Assembly: GCA_009377585.1 (NCBI GenBank)
Contig: WHTS01000002.1
Location: 67,761 to 131,760 of the forward strand
Length of the DNA: 64,000 bases
Reading direction: 5' to 3'
DNA from: Betaproteobacteria bacterium
Lineage (GTDB): Bacteria > Pseudomonadota > Gammaproteobacteria > Burkholderiales > WYBJ01
The notes under the pieces are model-generated. The model saw nothing but the letters and a program-made list of their open reading frames with translations, had not been told where the DNA came from and ran no database searches. Numbering within the stretch: the first letter of the stretch is position 1; each line of letters begins with the position of its first letter. The translations under genes were made by a program, and so were the position numbers. This document shows positions 47,684 to 56,486 of this stretch, piece after piece.

Positions 47684-47702
47684 AGAAGCGTCAGTCGAGC
47701 TG

Positions 47703-47768
47703 TCAGTCGAGCTTGATGCCGGCAGACTCGATCAGGCGCGCATAGCGGGCGCGCTCCTGGATGTCCTC
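47703..47768 (-). pseudogene. remnant of a Bug/TctC-family gene (C-terminus only)
   Basis: On the minus strand about 20 codons read IQERARYARLIESAGIKLD and then TGA. This is the usual C-terminal ending of tripartite tricarboxylate (Bug/TctC) binding proteins, which close with an AGIKxD-like segment. Nothing upstream in the frame continues the family; the hypothetical gene at 47767 takes over. A short duplication, GTCAGTCGAGCT, occurs at its end. Probably what is left after deletion of most of the gene. Confidence 0.4.
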
Positions 47769-48150
47769 AGCGTGTGATCAGCCATAGCGCAGCCGCGGCG
47801 AACGCCACGGTCAAGCCGATGCTGATGCCGAGCAGAAGCCGCATGCGCGCACGCAGGACCTCGATCGCCTCGATCACGCGCGCGTTCTGCTCGGCGAGCG
47901 AGCGAATGAGCTCCGCGCTCGAGTTCTGCTCCGCATCCAGATTTTGCAGCGCGATCTCGAGCTGCCGCAGGCGAGCATGCGCGGCATCGCCGCCCTGCTC
48001 CACGTACGTCTCGGCGTCACCGACGGGCGGCGCCTGCGACTCGCGCGCGGTGTTGAAGAGCTTGCGCGCGCCCTTCACGATGGCCGGAGCTGCCTGCACC
48101 ACGTCTGCCCACGGCACCGCCTTGAGCGCGAAAAGCCAGTTGATCGCCAT
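47767..48150 (-). CDS. hypothetical membrane protein with a coiled coil
   Basis: A 127-residue protein of unknown function. The N-terminus MAINWLFALKAVPWADVVQAAPAIVKGARKLF is amphipathic, a Gln/Glu/Leu-rich coiled coil lies at about 55-100, and one membrane helix (about 103-124, LLLGISIGLTVAFAAAALWLI) ends in a short cytoplasmic or periplasmic LITR tail. It looks tail-anchored. It stands alone between msrA and hrpA. I know no family for it by eye. Confidence 0.7.
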   Translation of the reverse strand: MAINWLFALKAVPWADVVQAAPAIVKGARKLFNTARESQAPPVGDAETYVEQGGDAAHARLRQLEIALQNLDAEQNSSAELIRSLAEQNARVIEAIEVLRARMRLLLGISIGLTVAFAAAALWLITR

Positions 48151-48299
48151 AGATACTCCGCTGCGACGCCGCGTTTGCGCGTCAGAACTACGGGCATGCG
48201 CGTGCCGCGCTAACTACGAGCCTGCGCGGGCCGCGTTCGATGCTATCCCGCCCGACGCGCCGGAACAAGCCGCGCCCGCACGCGTGCCGCGCTTCCCGC

Positions 48300-51200
48300 T
48301 TACGGCAGCGCGCCCCACGCCCTTGCCAGCCGCTTGTACGAGACCGGGTAAGGCGTCTTCAATTCCTGCGCGAACAGCGACACGCGCTGCTCTTCGAGCA
48401 TCCAGCGAAACTCGTCCAGCGCGGGCTCCACCAGGCCGCTCTTGCGATTGCGCTCGGCACGGCTCTGCAGCTGCTGCCACCAGCGGGAGAGCTCATGACT
48501 ATGCTGCTCATCGCGATCCGGCGCTTGCGGCAGCTTCTGCAGTCGTCGCGACATGGCGGCCAGGTAGCGCGGGTAGTGTTGCAGGTGCTCGTAGGGCACC
48601 TGCGCGACGAAGCCAGGAAATACCAGTGCATCGAGCTGGCGTTCGAGATCGATGGTCGCGTGCCGAAACGCTTGCGCCGGCGGCGCCTCGATCGCCTTGC
48701 GCAGCGCGTGCGCCTCACCGAGGATAGCCTCGGCCAGACGCAGATATTCCTGTCCCACGACCTGCAGCCGCGCCCGCGCCTGCTTCAATTTCGCCTCGAA
48801 CTGGCCGCGCGTACGCACCGGCGCCGGGTCCGCCCAAAGCGCCCGGTTCAGGCTCGCCTGCAGCAACGACTCGCGCAGCTGGTCGCCGCTGCCATAGGCG
48901 ATGTAGGCGAGCGCCAGCTGCTTTCCCGGCGTAAACAGCCGTTCCAGCGCGCGCACCTGGTCCTTGAGCGTCAAGCGCGTCAGGCGCGTCGTGCCCATGC
49001 GCGTTTCGGCCTGCGCCTTGGCCGCGGTATCGAGCAGCGTGAGACGCACGCTGTCGCCTGCGTCGACGAGCGCCGGATGGCCCACGAGCCGCTGCCCTGC
49101 GCGCATGAACTCGACCGTTTCGGGCAGCGCGATGTCATCCCAGCTGCGAATTGCGCTTCGCTCCCATTGCGTCTGCGGCGTGAAGCTCGCCTGGGCTCTA
49201 GTGCCGTGCGCGCGCTGCAATGCCGGCAGATCGCGCCCGCAGGCCACTTCCTCGCCCTGTTCGTCCACCACGCTGAAGTTCATGCGCAAGTGCGCCGGCA
49301 TCTCGATGTCGCGCCACAGATCGAGCGGCACGACGATCCCGCGCACCGCTTCCAGCGCTTCCGACAGCGCATCGAGCAACGAGCGCTCGTGCCCCGCCCG
49401 GTCCAGCCATTCGAGACAGGCCGTCACGGTCTCGGGGATCGGCACGCAGGCGCGTCGCAGCGTCTTCGGCAGACCGCGCGAGAGCGAATTCACCTTGTCG
49501 CGCAGCAATCCAGGCACCAGCCACTCGAACGGCTCGGGCGCGATGCGGTTGAGCAGGTGCAACGGCACGATCGCCGTCACGCCATCCAGCGGATGACCCG
49601 GGTCGAAGCGATAGCGCAGCTTGAGCTCGGTATCACCCGCACGCAGGCTGTCCGGGAAGCGCGCGGCCGAGATGTCGCCCGCTTCGGCCCGCACCAAGTC
49701 TTCGTGGCGCATGCAGAGCAGCCGCGGCTCGTCGCGCTCGGTCTGCTTGCGCCAGGCTTCGAAGCTCGCGCCTGAATTCACCCCGGCCGGGATGCGCGCA
49801 TCGAAGAACCGGAACAAGGCCGAATCATCGACCAGCACGTCGCGCCGCCGCGACTTGTGCTCGAGCGCGACGATCTCGCGCTTGAGCGCTGCGTTGTGGC
49901 GCTGGAATTGCGCGGTCGAGACGTAACCGCCTTCGACCAGGCCGGCGCGGATGAAGATCTCGCGCGCATGGGCGGGATCGACCGGCGCATAGGGCACGCG
50001 CCGGCGCGCGACCAGCACGAGCCCGTACAACGAGACCTGCTCCCACGCAATCGCCTGCGCCTGTTCCTTGTCCCAACGCGGATCGAGCCACGCCCGCCGC
50101 ACCAGGTGCGCCCCCGCCGTCTCGATCCACTGCGGTTCGATCTGCGCGGCGACGCGCGCGAACAAGCGCGCGGTCTCCACCAGCTCCGCGCCCATCACCC
50201 ATTTCGGCGAGCGCTTGCGCAGCCCCGAAGCCGGATGCAGGGCGAAGCGAATTCCGCGCGCGCCGTCGTATTCGCCGTCTTCGTTCTTCGAGCCGATGTT
50301 GCCCAGCAATCCGGTCAGCAGCGCGCGGTGGATCTGCTCGTAGCTCGCCTCGGTCTCGCTTTCGAGCACGCCGCTCTCGCTCAACAGCACGTGCAGCTGG
50401 CCATGGACCTCGCGCCATTCGCGCATCCGCGACGGCGACAGGAAGTGCTCGCGCAACAGCTCGACGAGCTTGCGGTTGGATTTCTTGTGGCGGACAGCCT
50501 CGTCGTAAAAGCGCCAGAGCGCGAGCAGGCCGGTGAAATCCGAGCGCTCGTCGCGGAAGGCGGCATGGCGCTCGTCGGCGGCTTGCGCCTTGTCCAGCGG
50601 ACGCTCGCGCGGATCCTGGATGGAGAGCGCCGCGGCTAGAACAAGAATCTCGCGCAGGCAGTTCTCGCGGCTCGCGGCCAGCACCATGCGCCCGATGCGC
50701 GGATCGATCGGCAGGCGGGCGAGCTGCCGGCCTATCGACGTCAGGCGGCGCTTGTCGTCGACGGCGCCCAGCTCGGCCAGCAGCTGATAGCCATCGCTCA
50801 CCATGCGCGGCTGCGGTGGATCGAGAAACGGAAAGTTCTCGACATCGCCCAGGTCGAGCGCCTTCATCCGCAGGATCACGCCGGCCAGCGACGAGCGCAA
50901 CAGCTCCGGATCGCCAAAGCGCGGGCGTGCCGCGAAATCGTCCTCGTCATAGAGCCGAAAGCAGATGCCGTCGGACACGCGCCCACAGCGTCCCGCCCGC
51001 TGGTTGGCCGACGCTTGCGCGATCTTCTCGATCTGGAGCTGCTCGACCTTGTTGCGGTAGCTGTAGCGGTTGATGCGTGCAAGCCCGGTGTCGATCACGT
51101 AGCGGATGCCCGGCACGGTGAGCGAGGTCTCGGCCACATTGGTGGCGAGCACGATGCGGCGCGCATTGGTCGGCTCGAACACGCGTTCCTGCTCGGCCGC

Positions 51201-52211
51201 AGACAGACGCGCATACAACGGCAGGATCTCCGCGCCCGCCGGGTGGCGCTTGCGCAACGCTTCGGCGCTCTGCCGGATCTCGCGCTCGCCGGGCAGGAAA
51301 ACGAGCACGTGGCCCGGACCGCAGCGGTGCGCCTCGTCGACCGCGTCCACGATCGCCGCGCCGAGCTCGCTCTCGTCGGCATCGTCATCGACATCGGCCT
51401 CGCGTTGCGGCGCGCGATAGCGGATCTCGACCGGATAGAGCCGGCCCGAGACTTCGATCACGGGCGCAGCGTCGAAGTGACGCGAGAAACGCTCGGCGTC
51501 GATCGTGGCCGACGTGACCACCACCTTGAGGTCGGGCCGCCGCGGCAGCAGCTGGCGCAAGTAGCCGAGCAGGAAGTCGATGTTGAGGCTGCGCTCGTGC
51601 GCTTCGTCGATGATGATGGTGTCGTAGGCCGCCAGCAGCTGGTCGCCCTGAGTCTCGGCGAGCAGGATGCCGTCGGTCATCAGCTTGACGTAGGCCGAGG
51701 GCGCGAGCTTGTCCTGGAATCGCACCTTGTAACCGACGATCGCGCCGAGCGACGAACCGAGCTCTTGCGCAATGCGCGCAGCCACGCTGCGGGCGGCGAT
51801 GCGCCGCGGCTGGGTGTGTCCGATGAGCCCGCTTGCGCCGCGTTTCAGATCGAGGCAGATCTTGGGCAGTTGCGTGGTCTTGCCCGAACCCGTCTCGCCG
51901 CACACGATGGTGACCGGATGGCGCGCGATGGCGGCCGCGATCTCGTCGCGCTTGGCGGCTACCGGCAGCGACTCCGGATACGAGGGCTGCGGCATGTGCG
52001 CCAGGCGCTCCAGCCGGCGTGCCTGCGATTGCGCCATGCCCGCGCGCAAGGTCGCGAGTCGCGCCGCAAAGCGTTCGGGATCGCTTTCCGCGGCACGCAG
52101 CCGCGCGAGCGCTGCGACCAGACGATAGCGGTCGGCGGCCATGCATTCGGCGAGCGCGTGCTCGGCGTGCTCGACGATGTCGGTGACTGGTGTGGAGAGC
52201 ATCGAGAGCAT
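48300..52211 (-). CDS. hrpA: ATP-dependent RNA helicase HrpA
   Basis: DEAH-box RNA helicase of 1303 residues, the length of E. coli HrpA (1300), which resolves stalled or collided ribosomes. Walker A GETGSGKTTQLP starts at residue 105, the DEAH box is in IIIDEAHERSLNIDF, and the helicase C domain shows ATNVAETSLTVPGIRYVIDTG and QRAGRCGRV. The HA2 and OB-fold regions follow, then the long HrpA-specific C-terminal domain with YPVSYKRLARAW at the end. I chose ATG 52211; the frame extends further upstream only as the antisense shadow of the next gene. A -10 TATAAT is at 52294-52299. Confidence 0.95.
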   Translation of the reverse strand: MLSMLSTPVTDIVEHAEHALAECMAADRYRLVAALARLRAAESDPERFAARLATLRAGMAQSQARRLERLAHMPQPSYPESLPVAAKRDEIAAAIARHPVTIVCGETGSGKTTQLPKICLDLKRGASGLIGHTQPRRIAARSVAARIAQELGSSLGAIVGYKVRFQDKLAPSAYVKLMTDGILLAETQGDQLLAAYDTIIIDEAHERSLNIDFLLGYLRQLLPRRPDLKVVVTSATIDAERFSRHFDAAPVIEVSGRLYPVEIRYRAPQREADVDDDADESELGAAIVDAVDEAHRCGPGHVLVFLPGEREIRQSAEALRKRHPAGAEILPLYARLSAAEQERVFEPTNARRIVLATNVAETSLTVPGIRYVIDTGLARINRYSYRNKVEQLQIEKIAQASANQRAGRCGRVSDGICFRLYDEDDFAARPRFGDPELLRSSLAGVILRMKALDLGDVENFPFLDPPQPRMVSDGYQLLAELGAVDDKRRLTSIGRQLARLPIDPRIGRMVLAASRENCLREILVLAAALSIQDPRERPLDKAQAADERHAAFRDERSDFTGLLALWRFYDEAVRHKKSNRKLVELLREHFLSPSRMREWREVHGQLHVLLSESGVLESETEASYEQIHRALLTGLLGNIGSKNEDGEYDGARGIRFALHPASGLRKRSPKWVMGAELVETARLFARVAAQIEPQWIETAGAHLVRRAWLDPRWDKEQAQAIAWEQVSLYGLVLVARRRVPYAPVDPAHAREIFIRAGLVEGGYVSTAQFQRHNAALKREIVALEHKSRRRDVLVDDSALFRFFDARIPAGVNSGASFEAWRKQTERDEPRLLCMRHEDLVRAEAGDISAARFPDSLRAGDTELKLRYRFDPGHPLDGVTAIVPLHLLNRIAPEPFEWLVPGLLRDKVNSLSRGLPKTLRRACVPIPETVTACLEWLDRAGHERSLLDALSEALEAVRGIVVPLDLWRDIEMPAHLRMNFSVVDEQGEEVACGRDLPALQRAHGTRAQASFTPQTQWERSAIRSWDDIALPETVEFMRAGQRLVGHPALVDAGDSVRLTLLDTAAKAQAETRMGTTRLTRLTLKDQVRALERLFTPGKQLALAYIAYGSGDQLRESLLQASLNRALWADPAPVRTRGQFEAKLKQARARLQVVGQEYLRLAEAILGEAHALRKAIEAPPAQAFRHATIDLERQLDALVFPGFVAQVPYEHLQHYPRYLAAMSRRLQKLPQAPDRDEQHSHELSRWWQQLQSRAERNRKSGLVEPALDEFRWMLEEQRVSLFAQELKTPYPVSYKRLARAWGALP

Positions 52212-52293
52212 GCTGTGGGTCGACGCAGCAAGCGTTGCACTCGCGGCATGTGGGCAGCCGTGCAAAGCCGGTGCTACGAGCTGTCGAACGGTG

Positions 52294-52299
52294 ATTATA
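52294..52299 (-). promoter_or_regulatory. -10 element TATAAT for hrpA
   Basis: Perfect TATAAT on the minus strand, 83 nt before the hrpA ATG, inside a CGGTG...CACCG inverted repeat. The -35 region is not convincing. TATATT on the other strand overlaps it and could serve the divergent DUF748 gene. Confidence 0.35.
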
Positions 52300-52394
52300 T
52301 TCACACCGTGTGCGCATTGCGGCGGTCGAGCCCGACCGGCTGCTTGGTGCGACCCGCGCTTTCCCCGATAATCGAGCGCAAGGAGCTTCGCGCC

Positions 52395-55300
52395 GTGAAC
52401 CGCAAACGCATACGGATAGTCGTGCTCTCGCTGGCAGCGGCGGTCGCGCTGTACGCCCTGCTCGGCTTCCTGCTCGTGCCGTATGCCGCGAAGCGTTTGC
52501 TGGTCTCGTTCGTCGAGCGCGATCTCGGCCACAAGCTGACGCTGGGCGAGGTGCGGTTCAATCCGTTCACCTTCAGGGCCGAGCTCGTCGGTATCGATTT
52601 GCGCGAGCCCGATGGCGGCGCGATGTTCGCCTGCGGTAATCTGTGGGTCGACTTCGAAGCGGCGAGCCTGTGGCGGCGCGCCTGGACTTTTGCCGACATC
52701 GCTGCACGAGCGCCCGAGGTCCGTGTCGAGCTGCGGCCGAACGGGCGGCATAATTTCAGCGCGCTGCTGGATGCGTTGCGCGATCCCAAGCCCCAGCCGG
52801 ACCAGCCCCGGCCCCGGCTTGCGATCGAGCACATCGCCATCGAAGCAGGTCGCATCGATCTGGCCGATCCGCAGGCAGGACAAGCGGCGGGGCTGACGCT
52901 CGCCCCAATCGCGTTCGAGCTTACCGAGCTCACGACCGAAGCCTCCGACACCGCGCCCTACAAGCTGACGGCCCGTTCGCCGGACGGGGAACGTATCGAA
53001 TGGAACGGCGAAGTCTCCATCAACCCGATCGCGTCCAAGGGCCGGCTCGCCCTGCAAGGCTGGAACTTTGCGACCCTGGCGCGTTGGCTCGGCAACCGCA
53101 TTGCGCTGGAGCGCGCCGCCGGCACGCTCGACCTGTCCTTCGATTACGACAGCGCGTTCGCAGGGGGTGTGGGCGCGTTCACGATGTCGAACCTGCAAGC
53201 GCGCATTGCGGACCTGACGCTGGTGAACCGTGCTGCGCGTGAGCCGTTCGCGCAGCTCGAGAGCTTGCAGCTGAGTGGTGGTACGCTGGATCTCGCTGCA
53301 CGCACGTTCGCACTCGAGCGCGTGGAGATCGCGCACGCGGCACTCGCGCTGGAGGTGGGCGCCGATGGGTCCGGCAACTGGTCGGGCGCCATCCCGAGAG
53401 CGCCGGACGCCGCCTCAGAACCTGCGCCGGCGCCTATCTCGACACCTGCCCCGACACCTGCCCCGACACCTGCCCCGACACCTGCCCCGACACCTGCCCC
53501 GACACCTGCCGCGGCATCTGCCTCAGCACCTGCCCCGCAGACCGAAACGCCGGCAACCGCAGCCGCGAATGCCCAGCCCTGGAGCGGCCGCATCGGCCGG
53601 CTGGTCGTTACCGGTTCGGCGTTCTCGTATGCCGATCGGCGGGTCGAGTCCGCCGCCGAGGTATCGGCTGCCGACGTTGCATTCGAAACGACTGCGCAGG
53701 CGACCCATTCGAGCGCGGCGAACGCGATCACGCTTTCGAACATCCGGAGTGCGATCGGCAAGCTCGCCTTACGCAGCGGCGAGCAACAGCTCGAAGGCGC
53801 GCAAGCGGCGCTGAAGGCAGCCGGCGTCGACGCAAAGCTCGGCGGCAGCGGCATCGAGCTCGATGCCAAAGGCGTCGACGCGGCGCTCGCATCGATCGAT
53901 CTAGGGCAAGGCGATGACCGCTGGCAGGCCGGCAAGGCCGGCGCCGCAATCGAATCGGTTCGGGTCAGCGCCAGCGAGAACGGCGGCGCACGGGTCGAAG
54001 GCACCGGGTTTGCGCTCGAAGCGAACGGCATCGCAGCGCGTCTGAGCAAGGACGCAAAGAACGCCATCGAAATCGGTTCGGCGACCGCGCGTGCGCGCAC
54101 GGTCGCACTCGAACCGGGCGCGAACAACCCGAGCGTTCGTATCGATGGCTTGGGCGGTGCGATCCAATCGGCGCTGGTGCGCGACCCCGCGAGCGGCAAC
54201 GAGCTCGCGCGCCTGGCGCGCGCCGAGCTCGCCGGCGCAGCCGCCTCGACGGGCAGCCGCACCTTGAGCGTCGAGAAGGTCGCTGTTGCCGACGTCCATG
54301 CCGCAGTCACGCTGGCCGCAGCAGGAAAGTCGAACTGGGATGCTCTCGTAGCCGCATTCGGTTCAGGCGCAACGCCGGCGCAGGCGAAACCCGCGCAGGC
54401 CGCGGCGCCGTGGCAGGTCGTGGTGAACGCCATCGAGCTCGGCAATCTCGGCGGCACCTTCACCGATCGGCGCCAGGAGCCGCCGCTTGCCGTCGAGCTG
54501 CAGCAGCTGAACGCTCGTGTGCGCAATGCGAGCACCGACGGCGCCAAGCCGATGCAGCTTCAGCTCAGCGGGCGTATCAAGGACGGCGGTCAGTTCAATG
54601 TCGCGGGAAGCGTCCACGCACGCACGTATGCAGCCGATCTCAAGGTGAAGCTGAGCGGGCTGTCGTTGACGCCGCTACAACCCTACGCCGCCCGCTACGC
54701 GCGGGTGCAGATCGTGTCGGCACTCGCGTCCGCCGACGGACGCCTGCGCTATGGATTCACCCAAGCAGCCGGCGCGGATTTCGTGTTCGAGGGCGAGCTG
54801 GGGCTGGACAAGGTCATCGTCGAGGAGACCGAGCCGGCGCAGCCGTTCCTGTCGATCGAAACGCTGCGCGCCGCGCAGACGCGACTGACCCTGGGCCCCG
54901 ATCGTTTGGAAATCCCGGACCTGCGGCTCGACAAGCTCGCCACGCGCCTTTTGATCACCGAGGACCAGAGCGTCAACATCGTCAAGCTGCTGCGCCCGCA
55001 AGCGCAATCAGCAACGTCTAACGCGGCTGCGGTCGCGAAACCGCCGCCGACCGATACAGGCGCGAAACGCGCGGCCGATGCAAGCGATGCCGCCGATCCG
55101 TTCCCGATCGTGATTTCGCGCGTGCGCGTGGACAACTCGGTGCTCGAATTCTCCGACTTGAGCCTGACGCCGCAATTCAACACGCGCATGCACGAGCTGC
55201 AGGGTGTCGTCACCGGCATTTCCACCTCGGCCGACACGCGCGCCCGGATGGAGCTCGACGCGCGCGTGGACGAGTTCGGCTCGGCTCAGATCCGCGGCGT

Positions 55301-56477
55301 CATGAATCTGTTCAAGCCGAAAGTCTTCACCAATGTGAACCTGATTTTCCGCAACCTGGAGATGACCGATCTCACGCCCTATGCGGCCAAGTTCGCGGGC
55401 TATCGCATCGCCTCCGGCAAGCTGTCGATGGACCTGCAGTACCGCATCAGGAAAAGCCAGCTCGTGGGCGAGAACAAGATCGTCGTCGACAAGCTCGAGC
55501 TGGGCGAGCGGGTCGAAAGCCCGTCGGCACTCGATCTGCCGCTGGAGCTCGCAATCGCCATCCTCAAGGACGACAAGGGCCGCATCGATATCGGGCTGCC
55601 GGTTTCCGGCAGCCTCGAAGACCCGCAGTTCAGCATCGCGGCCGTGGTGTGGAACGCGTTCGGCAACCTGCTCGGCCGCATCGTGACCGCGCCGTTTCGC
55701 GCTCTGGCGAGCATTCTCGGCGGCGGCGCCAGCGCCGAAGAGCTTTCCTCCATCCGGTTCGATCCCGGCAGCGCACGCATCGCGCCGCCCGAACGCGTGC
55801 ATCTGGAGACGGTCGCCGAGGCGCTCGGGAAGCGGCCCGAGCTCAAGCTCACCGTGAATCCCACCTATGCGCCGCAAGCCGACCGGGAAGCGTTGCAGTC
55901 GGCCGCGGTGCGGCGCGATGTGCTCGCGCGCGCCGGCATCAAACTCGATCCCGGCGAGTCTCCCGGGCCGCTCGACTACGGCAGCTCGCGCATCCGTAGC
56001 GCCATTGAGGCGACCTTCACGGACGCGTTCGGCTTTCCTGCCGCACGCGACCTGCGCGCGGAGGTGGCGAAGCGCAAGCCGAAGTCCGGTGCCGGCTCAC
56101 CGGCTGCCGGCAGCAGCGAAGCGAAGCCGCCCGCGGAACCGACCGCCGCCCCGAAGCCGCAGGCCTCGGCGAATGCGGCAGGCACTGGCGCCACGGACGC
56201 GCCTGCGGACGCGGGCGTCAAGCCGGCCACGAGCGCGCCGGCCATCGGAGATATTCGCGTCGCACGTGCCATGGTGCGGCGGCTGATCGAGGCACGGCCG
56301 GTCGAGGACGCTGCGCTTACCGAGCTCGCGCAGCGGCGCGGCGAGGCAATCGCGGAGGCGTTGCGCGCGACCAAGAAAATCGAACCCGCCCGGCTCGGCA
56401 CGGCCGCGCCGAGCGCGGTCGAGGTCCCGCCCGAAGGCAGCGTGGTGACGAACCTGGAGCTCGGCGTCGTCAAGTAG
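52395..56477 (+). CDS. large DUF748 (AsmA-like) envelope protein
   Basis: A 1360-residue protein with one N-terminal membrane helix (about 7-30) and a long periplasmic part built of repeated beta-rich AsmA/DUF748-type units (for example VEIAHAALALEVGADGSGNW and VRVDNSVLEFSDLSLTP). The C-terminal third holds the DUF748 core (FRNLEMTDLTPYAAKFAGYRI) and an OmpA-like end with FDPGSARIAP. Such proteins are related to bridge-type lipid transport proteins, so phospholipid movement to the outer membrane is a guess. Start GTG 52395 follows GGAG by 8 nt. Residues about 350-372 are a Pro-Ala/Pro-Thr run from a 12-bp tandem repeat. Confidence 0.85.
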   Translation: MNRKRIRIVVLSLAAAVALYALLGFLLVPYAAKRLLVSFVERDLGHKLTLGEVRFNPFTFRAELVGIDLREPDGGAMFACGNLWVDFEAASLWRRAWTFADIAARAPEVRVELRPNGRHNFSALLDALRDPKPQPDQPRPRLAIEHIAIEAGRIDLADPQAGQAAGLTLAPIAFELTELTTEASDTAPYKLTARSPDGERIEWNGEVSINPIASKGRLALQGWNFATLARWLGNRIALERAAGTLDLSFDYDSAFAGGVGAFTMSNLQARIADLTLVNRAAREPFAQLESLQLSGGTLDLAARTFALERVEIAHAALALEVGADGSGNWSGAIPRAPDAASEPAPAPISTPAPTPAPTPAPTPAPTPAPTPAAASASAPAPQTETPATAAANAQPWSGRIGRLVVTGSAFSYADRRVESAAEVSAADVAFETTAQATHSSAANAITLSNIRSAIGKLALRSGEQQLEGAQAALKAAGVDAKLGGSGIELDAKGVDAALASIDLGQGDDRWQAGKAGAAIESVRVSASENGGARVEGTGFALEANGIAARLSKDAKNAIEIGSATARARTVALEPGANNPSVRIDGLGGAIQSALVRDPASGNELARLARAELAGAAASTGSRTLSVEKVAVADVHAAVTLAAAGKSNWDALVAAFGSGATPAQAKPAQAAAPWQVVVNAIELGNLGGTFTDRRQEPPLAVELQQLNARVRNASTDGAKPMQLQLSGRIKDGGQFNVAGSVHARTYAADLKVKLSGLSLTPLQPYAARYARVQIVSALASADGRLRYGFTQAAGADFVFEGELGLDKVIVEETEPAQPFLSIETLRAAQTRLTLGPDRLEIPDLRLDKLATRLLITEDQSVNIVKLLRPQAQSATSNAAAVAKPPPTDTGAKRAADASDAADPFPIVISRVRVDNSVLEFSDLSLTPQFNTRMHELQGVVTGISTSADTRARMELDARVDEFGSAQIRGVMNLFKPKVFTNVNLIFRNLEMTDLTPYAAKFAGYRIASGKLSMDLQYRIRKSQLVGENKIVVDKLELGERVESPSALDLPLELAIAILKDDKGRIDIGLPVSGSLEDPQFSIAAVVWNAFGNLLGRIVTAPFRALASILGGGASAEELSSIRFDPGSARIAPPERVHLETVAEALGKRPELKLTVNPTYAPQADREALQSAAVRRDVLARAGIKLDPGESPGPLDYGSSRIRSAIEATFTDAFGFPAARDLRAEVAKRKPKSGAGSPAAGSSEAKPPAEPTAAPKPQASANAAGTGATDAPADAGVKPATSAPAIGDIRVARAMVRRLIEARPVEDAALTELAQRRGEAIAEALRATKKIEPARLGTAAPSAVEVPPEGSVVTNLELGVVK
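53441..53512 (+). repeat. 12-bp tandem repeat inside the DUF748 gene
   Basis: The unit GACACCTGCCCC occurs five times exactly (53441-53500) and a sixth time with one change. It encodes repeated Thr-Pro-Ala-Pro. Because 12 is a multiple of 3, copy number can vary without breaking the frame. Confidence 0.95.
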
Positions 56478-56486
56478 CCATTCGCC

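Noticed and set aside
51015-52394. N-terminal 460 codons in frame with the DUF748 gene
   Set aside because: They are antisense to hrpA; the real start is GTG 52395 with a ribosome binding site and a membrane helix.
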